From NCBI GenBank assembly GCA_021812925.1, contig JAKAMK010000012.1, positions 1 through 12,965 of the forward strand: a stretch of DNA of 12,965 bases, in the 5' to 3' direction. Position numbers and translations under genes: made by a program. This document shows, one piece after another, positions 7,708-12,965 of this stretch. Source of the stretch: a bacterium (lineage in GTDB: Bacteria > Patescibacteria > Paceibacteria > UBA9973 > UBA2103). Each line of letters begins with the position of its first letter. Position 1 is the first letter of the stretch. Under the pieces are notes generated by a model, which was given only the letters and a program-made list of their open reading frames with translations, was not told where the DNA came from and made no database searches.

Positions 7708-9243
7708 ATGCGTTTCTCATGGTTCAAAGCACTCCCGCTCGCGTACAAGGTCGCGGGCGGCCTCGGCATCCTCCTCGTGCTCTTCATCGGTTTCCGTACG
7801 GTGACACGACCGGCGGCGCAGAGTGCGGCCACGCCGCCTGCTACCACCTACGTCTCGGTTGAGAGTGTCGCCGCGCTCTCGGCGCCTTCCGGCCCCTTGC
7901 CGGTCGTGGGCACGGTCACCGCGACCGACCAGGCGACGATACTCGCGCAGACCTCGGGCCAGCTCACCTCGCTCCCGGTCGCTCTCGGCGCCTTCGTGAG
8001 TGCGGGGCAGATACTCGCGTCATTCGATAACGCGAGCCAGCAAGCGGCGGTGGAGGAGGCACAAGGTGCCTACGACGCCGCGCTCGTCGGGCTCGACCGC
8101 GTGGGCGGGACCTCGGCCGAGAACACGACCGCGACGGTGCTCGCCGCGCTTGCGAGCGGCTACTCGTCTATCGACGATGCCGTGCATACGCGTGCAGACC
8201 AGCTCTTCACGAACCCGCGCACCGCGTCGCCGTCGCTCAACCTCACGGTGCCCGATGCCACGCTCGTGAGCACGCTCAATACCGAGCGCGCATCGCTCGA
8301 CCCGGTGCTTGCCGACCTGCGGATGCTCGCGCAGGAGGGAACGGCCACGACCACCTCGGTCGCGGCGCTTTCCGCAGAGGCGACCGGCGACGTGCGTCAG
8401 GTGCTCGCCTTCCTCGATAACCTCGTGAAGGCGGTGAACGAGACGCAGCCGTCGCAGAGCGCTTCGGCCACGACGCTCGCGTCCTATCAGACTTCGCTTG
8501 CGGCGGCGCGTACCGAGACGGTGGCAGTGCTCTCCGGCATCACGACCGCTAAAAGCGCGTATGACGCCAATAGCGTGAGTGCCGCGCAAGCTTCGGTGAA
8601 GCAGGCTGCGGGTGCGCTCGCTGCGGCAAAGGCAGCACTTGAGAAGACCTTGGTGCGCGCGCCTATCTCCGGACTCATCGTGAGCCTGCCGGTGTCGCAG
8701 GGCGACTACGTGACGACGAATTCGGAAGTCGCGGTCGTCTCGAATCCCGGCTCGCTCTATATCGACGCGAACGTGACGTCATCGGATGCGAAGACGCTCT
8801 CCGTGGGCAACGCGGCGACTATCGGCAGCTCGACCCGAGGCGTCATCACGTTCATCGCTCCCGCGCTCGACCCTTCGACCGGGAAGATAGAAGTGAAAGC
8901 GGGCATCGTGAGCGGCGCGAGCGCGCTCACGGCGGGCGAAGTCGTGCCGGTCTCGTTCGCACGCACGAGCGTACCGGTCGCACGACAGGACGCGCAGCTC
9001 ACCATCCCTATCATCGCCGCCAAGATACTGCCCACAGGACCGGCCGTCTTCACCGTCTCGACGAGCTCCGCGCTCGTCGCGCACCCGATAACGCTCGGCA
9101 CCATTCTCGGTGACCGCGTCGTCGTCACGGCAGGACTCACGCTCGACATGCGCATCGTGACGGACGCACGCGGCTTGGCCGAAGGACAGCAGGTCGAGGT
9201 CGATACGGCGACCACTACGGCGACCGCCACTACCACGCCGTAA
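7708..9243 (+). CDS. Periplasmic-adaptor (HlyD/MFP) subunit of an RND efflux pump
   Basis: Adaptor protein that links an inner-membrane RND pump to an exit duct. The 511-residue product has a short basic N-terminus and one membrane helix at ~15-29 (VAGGLGILLVLFIGF). The first lipoyl half is at ~64-107 (VGTVTATDQATILAQTSGQL, ending VSAGQILASFD). A long Ala-rich helical hairpin spans ~108-315, and the second lipoyl half is TLVRAPISGLIVSLPVSQGDYV (~314-335). The beta-barrel and membrane-proximal domains follow to ~500. The hairpin contains a non-coiled insert (~152-210, including ADQLFTNPRTASPSLNLTVPD) that standard AcrA-type adaptors lack. The C-terminus is a low-complexity Thr/Ala tail. The next gene starts one base after its stop, so the two are coupled. 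No cleavable signal or lipobox is apparent; the helix is likely a permanent anchor. Confidence 0.9.
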   Translation: MRFSWFKALPLAYKVAGGLGILLVLFIGFRTVTRPAAQSAATPPATTYVSVESVAALSAPSGPLPVVGTVTATDQATILAQTSGQLTSLPVALGAFVSAGQILASFDNASQQAAVEEAQGAYDAALVGLDRVGGTSAENTTATVLAALASGYSSIDDAVHTRADQLFTNPRTASPSLNLTVPDATLVSTLNTERASLDPVLADLRMLAQEGTATTTSVAALSAEATGDVRQVLAFLDNLVKAVNETQPSQSASATTLASYQTSLAAARTETVAVLSGITTAKSAYDANSVSAAQASVKQAAGALAAAKAALEKTLVRAPISGLIVSLPVSQGDYVTTNSEVAVVSNPGSLYIDANVTSSDAKTLSVGNAATIGSSTRGVITFIAPALDPSTGKIEVKAGIVSGASALTAGEVVPVSFARTSVPVARQDAQLTIPIIAAKILPTGPAVFTVSTSSALVAHPITLGTILGDRVVVTAGLTLDMRIVTDARGLAEGQQVEVDTATTTATATTTP

Positions 9244-9244
9244 C

Positions 9245-12200
9245 ATGCTCTGGCTCTGGAACTTCTTCCTCGAGAAACGGCAGTTCAGCTACGTGCTTTT
9301 GGCAGCGCTCGTGGTCGCCGGCCTCGGCGCGCTCCTCGCTATCCCGAAGGAGAACGCGCCGTCTATCGTCATTCCGGACGGGTTCGTCATCACGACCATG
9401 CCGGGCGCCTCGGCCTCCGACATGGAGACCTTGGTCACCGACAAGCTCGAGAACCAGATATCGGGTGTCGCCAATATCGACACGCTCACGTCGATGTCCG
9501 CCGCCGGCGTTTCCGAGATAACCGCGCAGTTCTCCGCGAACGCCGACATCACCACCTCTATCCAGGATCTTCGTGACGCGGTCGCGAAGGCCGTGCCGGA
9601 TCTGCCCGCTGATGCGTCGGCGCCGTCGGTCGAGAAGATTAATTTCAGCGACCAGCCCATCCTCGTCGCTTCGATAGCCGGTGACTTGCCGCCCACGGAG
9701 TTCTCGGCACTCGGCAAACAGCTCTCCGACACGCTCACGAGCATCACGGGCGTCTCGAAGGTAGATGTCGCCGGCGTGCCGCCGCGCGAAGTCGACGTCA
9801 TCGTCGACAAGGCGGCGCTCGTAGAGTACGGCCTCTCGCTCTCGCAGGTCATATCGGCGATAAGCGCGTCTAACGCTGCGCTTCCGGCCGGTTCTATCAC
9901 GATGCAGGGCGTCTCCTACGACGTGAACTTCAAGGGCGGCATCAAAGACCCGTCACAGATAGCCGACATCGCCGTGGGGCAGACCGCCGGTTCTCCTATT
10001 TACCTGCGCGATATCGCGCAGATTTCCGACGGGCTCGCGCCGGCGACCACGTACTCACGGCTCTCTGTTGCTGGCGCGCCGAGCGCGCAGGCGATCACGC
10101 TCACCGTGTATCGCCAGAGCGGCGCTCCCATCGCGGGAACGGCGAACGCGGTGCGTGCCGAGCTCGAGTCCTTGAAGGGCACGACGCTCAAGGGGCTCAC
10201 GGTATTCATTCCACCGTCGACCGACCAAGGCTCACAGATTGCCACGCAGCTCGGCGACCTCGCGAACACGGGTGTCGTCACGGTCATCCTCGTGCTCCTC
10301 GTGCTCCTCATCACCATCGGGTGGCGCGAGGCGCTCGTTGCCGCGCTTTCCATCCCGATATCGTTCCTCATCTCATTCCTCGGGCTCTATCTCACCGGGA
10401 ACACGCTCAATTTCATATCGCTCTTCGCGCTCATACTCGCCGTAGGCATCCTCGTCGACTCCGGCATCGTCGTGACCGAGGCGATTCACGCGCGCATGCG
10501 CCTCTACCACGATCCCATGAAGGCCGCGCGTGCCGCGCTCCATGACTACGCGTGGCCTCTCATCGCCGGCACCATGGCGACTGTCGCGGTGTTCGCACCC
10601 TTGTTCTTCATCCGCGGCATCGTCGGCAAGTTCATCGCGGGCATCCCATACACGCTCATCTTCGTGCTCCTCGCGTCGATATTCGTCGCTTTGGGTCTTG
10701 TCCCGCTCATCGCCATCCTGCTCACGAAGAAAGGTGCGCCGTCGCGCCTCGAGGAGCTCCAAGAGGCATACACCGAGCGCGTGACCGCGTGGTACAAGGG
10801 GTTCCTCCGCCGCCTCCTGGCGAACAAGCGCGCGCAGCGCTGGTTCTTACGTGCGCTCGGCGCGCTCTTCGTCGCGTCGCTCGCGCTCCCGGTCTCAGGC
10901 CTCGTTACCACGGTCTTCTTCCCGCAAGACAATCAGGATTTCGTATTCATAAACATCGAGAAGCCGGTGGGCACGACGCTTGCCGAGACGGACCTCTCGG
11001 TGCGCGAGGTCGAGGAACTCCTCTACCACGACCCGCATATCGCGTCCTTCCAGACGACGGTGGGGGAGACCTCCGCGCTCGCGTCCGGCGGCATGCAGCC
11101 GGGCGGTACGGGCACCGGGAACCAGGCGAACATCACGGTGAACCTGCCGAAGCCGCGCTCGTTCACCTCGACCGAGGTCGTGAACGAGCTCGAGAAGCGT
11201 CTTGCGGTCGTGCATGACGCGCAGGTGCAGGTACTCCAGGCGAGCAACGGGCCGCCCGGCGGCGCGCCCGTGGAAATCCGCTTCGAGGGCGACAACCTCG
11301 ATGAGCTCGTCGCGGCAGCCGATAAGGGCCGCGAGCTCCTCGCCACCATCCCGCACGTGACGAACATCACCTCGAGCACGCAGAACAACGGCACGGAGTT
11401 CGACCTCGTCATCGACCGTGCCAAAGCAGCGGCGGAGGGCGTCACGACCGCACAGGTGGCCGAGACCCTGCGCGCGGCGATAAACGGCGCGAAGGCGACG
11501 ACCATCACAGAGCCGGGGCAGGACATCGACGTGGTCGTGAAGCTCGACTTGAACCCGGACTACACGACGCCGGAGGAGACCTCGCATACGACCTTGGACA
11601 GCATCAAGAATCTCACCATACCGGGTACGCAGGGCCCGGTGCTCCTCGGCTCCGTTCTCACCGATTCCTTGGGCCAAGCCAACTCGGTCATCTCGCACTA
11701 CGACAAGGTGCGTGAAGAGACCGTGTCGGCATACCCCGACAGCCAGACGACCGCGACGGAGGTGGTGGCCGAGTTCCAGAAACGCCTCCCGGAGCTCCAC
11801 CTGCAAAGCGACGTGACGGTGGCGTACGGCGGCGAGACGCAGAACATCAACCAATCGTTCACCGACATGTTCGTCGCGCTCATCGCGGGGCTCCTCTTCA
11901 TGTTCATGATACTCATCATCGCGTTCAACTCGGTCCGCCACACGTACCACCTGCTCGTCATCGTGCCGCTCTCCTTAATCGGCGTCTTGGACGGCCTCGC
12001 GTTCGCGGGCCTGCCGGTCTCGTTCTCGTCCTTGCTCGGCGTCATCGCGCTCGGCGGCGTCATCGTAAACCACGCCATCATCCTCATGGATTCCATGATT
12101 CACCACGCGAAGGAAGAGCCGGAGAAACCGCTCATCGACGTGGTCGTCGACAGTGCGGCGACGCGGTTGCGCCCTATCATCCTCACGACTATCGCCACCG

Positions 12201-12367
12201 TCATCGGCATGATCCCGCTCTCGTTCACGAACGCGACCTGGGCGCCACTCGCGTACTCGATCATGTTCGGCCTCGCGTTCGCCATCGTGCTCACGCTCGC
12301 GCTTGTGCCGGTGCTCTTCTTCCGCTCCCCGCATCCGGAGCGAGTGCTATCATCGGGGAATGAGTAG
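9245..12367 (+). CDS. RND-family efflux transporter (AcrB/HAE1-like) permease
   Basis: Inner-membrane proton-driven exporter. The 1040 residues match the family length, with the RND duplication visible: TM1 at ~14-33, a large porter loop (~34-337), TM2-6 at ~338-495, TM7 at ~536-556, a second porter loop to ~870, and TM8-12 at ~873-1027. The early PKENAPSIVIPDGFVITTMPGAS and later NNGTEFDLVIDR segments are RND-typical. The TM4 motif reads GILVDSGIVVTE: Asp405 matches AcrB Asp407, but the AcrB Asp408 position is Ser406. The TM10 position of AcrB Lys940 is Asn942 (VIVNHAII). Substrate cannot be deduced. It follows the adaptor gene by one base and overlaps the next small gene by eight. No TolC-like outer-membrane factor is present in the window, consistent with a single-membrane envelope or a partner encoded elsewhere. 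Confidence 0.94.
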   Translation: MLWLWNFFLEKRQFSYVLLAALVVAGLGALLAIPKENAPSIVIPDGFVITTMPGASASDMETLVTDKLENQISGVANIDTLTSMSAAGVSEITAQFSANADITTSIQDLRDAVAKAVPDLPADASAPSVEKINFSDQPILVASIAGDLPPTEFSALGKQLSDTLTSITGVSKVDVAGVPPREVDVIVDKAALVEYGLSLSQVISAISASNAALPAGSITMQGVSYDVNFKGGIKDPSQIADIAVGQTAGSPIYLRDIAQISDGLAPATTYSRLSVAGAPSAQAITLTVYRQSGAPIAGTANAVRAELESLKGTTLKGLTVFIPPSTDQGSQIATQLGDLANTGVVTVILVLLVLLITIGWREALVAALSIPISFLISFLGLYLTGNTLNFISLFALILAVGILVDSGIVVTEAIHARMRLYHDPMKAARAALHDYAWPLIAGTMATVAVFAPLFFIRGIVGKFIAGIPYTLIFVLLASIFVALGLVPLIAILLTKKGAPSRLEELQEAYTERVTAWYKGFLRRLLANKRAQRWFLRALGALFVASLALPVSGLVTTVFFPQDNQDFVFINIEKPVGTTLAETDLSVREVEELLYHDPHIASFQTTVGETSALASGGMQPGGTGTGNQANITVNLPKPRSFTSTEVVNELEKRLAVVHDAQVQVLQASNGPPGGAPVEIRFEGDNLDELVAAADKGRELLATIPHVTNITSSTQNNGTEFDLVIDRAKAAAEGVTTAQVAETLRAAINGAKATTITEPGQDIDVVVKLDLNPDYTTPEETSHTTLDSIKNLTIPGTQGPVLLGSVLTDSLGQANSVISHYDKVREETVSAYPDSQTTATEVVAEFQKRLPELHLQSDVTVAYGGETQNINQSFTDMFVALIAGLLFMFMILIIAFNSVRHTYHLLVIVPLSLIGVLDGLAFAGLPVSFSSLLGVIALGGVIVNHAIILMDSMIHHAKEEPEKPLIDVVVDSAATRLRPIILTTIATVIGMIPLSFTNATWAPLAYSIMFGLAFAIVLTLALVPVLFFRSPHPERVLSSGNE

Positions 12368-12533
12368 TCGGACACTCATTTGGGGAGGCATGTTCGTGGG
12401 CGGTTTCGTCGGCGGTGTCCTTCCGATGCTCTGGGGCGGTGGCGTCATGGCATACACGCTGTGGAGCGGTATCGGCGGCTTGGCCGGCATCTGGGCCGGC
12501 TACAAACTCGCGAAGGCAACCGGGGTGTTATAA
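12360..12533 (+). CDS. Small glycine-rich two-helix membrane protein, overlapping the RND gene
   Basis: A 57-residue peptide beginning MSSRTLIWGGMFVGGF, with two Gly-rich hydrophobic segments (~6-28 and ~30-48) and a basic end (YKLAKATGVL). The ATG lies eight bases inside the end of the RND gene (ATGAGTAG), in another frame, so it is likely co-transcribed and translationally coupled. Small membrane peptides associate with some RND pumps (AcrZ with AcrB), but there is no sequence similarity I can claim; partner function is inference from position only. The Gly-x-x-Gly spacing (GGMFVGGFVGG) suits tight helix packing. An in-frame ATG at 12303 would read through the RND gene and is not favoured. 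Confidence 0.65.
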   Translation: MSSRTLIWGGMFVGGFVGGVLPMLWGGGVMAYTLWSGIGGLAGIWAGYKLAKATGVL

Positions 12534-12610
12534 CGCGAGTTTTGCACATCATGGTCCGCACCTGCGTGCGCGATAGCGCATACTTTACGTACGGCGCCCC
12601 GCGTCGCTTA
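12534..12610 (+). other. Intergenic stretch after the efflux operon with a weak hairpin
   Basis: The only structure is a 5-bp stem, TGCGC/GCGCA around GATA (12567-12580), followed by TACTTTAC. It could be a weak terminator for the efflux operon. No clear promoter or coding sequence is seen. Confidence 0.25.
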
Positions 12611-12742
12611 TCCGCACACTAAATTCAGCATTGCGTGCTTCGCCGTACTTGTGCCGGCAGACGTTCTCGCTCACTATGCGCATTCGTCACATTTCTTCGG
12701 TTCGAATGGGCACGCGAAGCGATGCTGAAATTAGTGTGCGGA
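12611..12742. mobile_element. 132-bp MITE-like inverted-repeat element, copy 3 (flanked by CTTA direct repeats)
   Basis: Arms of 24 bases, 12611-12634 against 12719-12742, pair with one A-A mismatch (12623/12730) and one G-U. An alternative inner continuation pairs GCGTGC (12633-12638) with GCACGC (12710-12715). The outer 12 bases, TCCGCACACTAA, fit the consensus shared with the other two copies. CTTA occurs directly on both sides (12607-12610 and 12743-12746), as expected for a 4-bp target duplication. The interior includes a CATTCG/CGAATG stem (12681-12708) but no plausible gene. It lies between the efflux operon and the DUF378-type gene, ending 21 bases before that gene's ATG. Confidence 0.6.
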
Positions 12743-12763
12743 CTTACCAGCTACTTACTCTGC

Positions 12764-12965
12764 ATGAAAGGACTCAAACACGTAGCGCACTGGCTCGTCA
12801 TCATCGGCGCCCTCAACTGGGGTCTCGTCGGTATCGGCGGCTTCGCCGGTGGCGACTGGAACGTCGTGAAGCTCATCTTCGGCTCGGTGCCGTCTCTTGA
12901 GAGCATCATCTACATTCTCGTCGGCCTCTCGGCCCTTATGCTGTTCAAGAAGCACGAGGCAGGCG
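12764..12965 (+). CDS. DUF378-type small membrane protein (runs off the window end)
   Basis: Sixty-seven residues are visible and the frame is still open at the last base; the family is usually only ~70-80 residues, so nearly the whole protein is present. The N-terminal MKGLKHVAHWLVIIGALNWGL is typical, with the LNWGLVGI motif in the first helix (~10-28), a short loop (GGDWNVVKLIFGSVPSLESI), a second helix (~48-60: IIYILVGLSALML) and a charged end (FKKHEAG). Members of this family (YuzA-like) have no established function. The ATG follows the element at 12611-12742 by 21 bases and has no clear Shine-Dalgarno. AAAGGA lies just inside the coding sequence and not upstream of it. Confidence 0.85.
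   Translation, partial: MKGLKHVAHWLVIIGALNWGLVGIGGFAGGDWNVVKLIFGSVPSLESIIYILVGLSALMLFKKHEAG

Noticed and set aside
12611..12742. Copy 3 as an ordinary rho-independent terminator of the efflux operon
   Set aside because: The loop is about 84 bases and no U-run follows the 3' arm; the CTTA flanks and shared termini fit an insertion better.

Overview
The window looks like chromosomal DNA from a GC-rich bacterium using the standard code; UGA ends secG and the substrate-binding protein gene. Gene content, short or nearly absent leaders, tight overlaps and an N-terminally anchored (not lipidated) substrate-binding protein suggest a Candidate Phyla Radiation (Patescibacteria, Parcubacteria-like) genome. 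That assignment is an inference from family resemblance; no rRNA or other taxonomic marker is present.

Layout. (1) 14-4027, minus strand: a cluster read secG, then a membrane-anchored family-5 extracellular solute-binding protein (joined to secG by an ATGA overlap), then a ribonuclease J with a basic Gly/Arg-rich N-terminal tail. (2) 4231-4608, minus: an unrecognised three-helix membrane protein with its own promoter, ribosome binding site and terminator hairpin. (3) 4712-6789, plus: groES-groEL behind a near-consensus sigma70-type promoter, ended by a 16-bp hairpin. (4) 6796-7545, minus: a membrane-anchored histidine phosphatase, convergent with groEL. (5) 7708-12533, plus: an efflux operon of a periplasmic-adaptor (HlyD/MFP) protein, an RND pump and a 57-residue membrane peptide, each abutting or overlapping the next. 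(6) 12764 to the window end, plus: the start of a DUF378-type small membrane protein. No intergenic gap exceeds 300 bases.

The most interesting signal is in the intergenic DNA. Three short elements (4050-4131, 7558-7638, 12611-12742) have long inverted-repeat arms whose outer 12 bases fit one consensus, YCCSSRCACYAA. They are flanked by 4-bp direct repeats: CACG/CACG, CTTA/CTTA, and the imperfect TATA/TAGA. This is the signature of a MITE-like, non-autonomous mobile family. The inner arms differ in sequence between copies yet stay complementary within each copy. Each copy ends 13-24 bases upstream of a start codon, and at least one appears to supply the -35 region of a promoter. I know of no named family that matches, and no transposase is present in the window.

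Other points worth checking: a Tyr in place of the last conserved metal-ligand His of RNase J, non-canonical proton-relay positions in the RND pump, a perfect 12-bp hairpin just before an alternative start of the solute-binding protein, and an efflux operon and substrate-binding protein that both lack their usual partner genes nearby.
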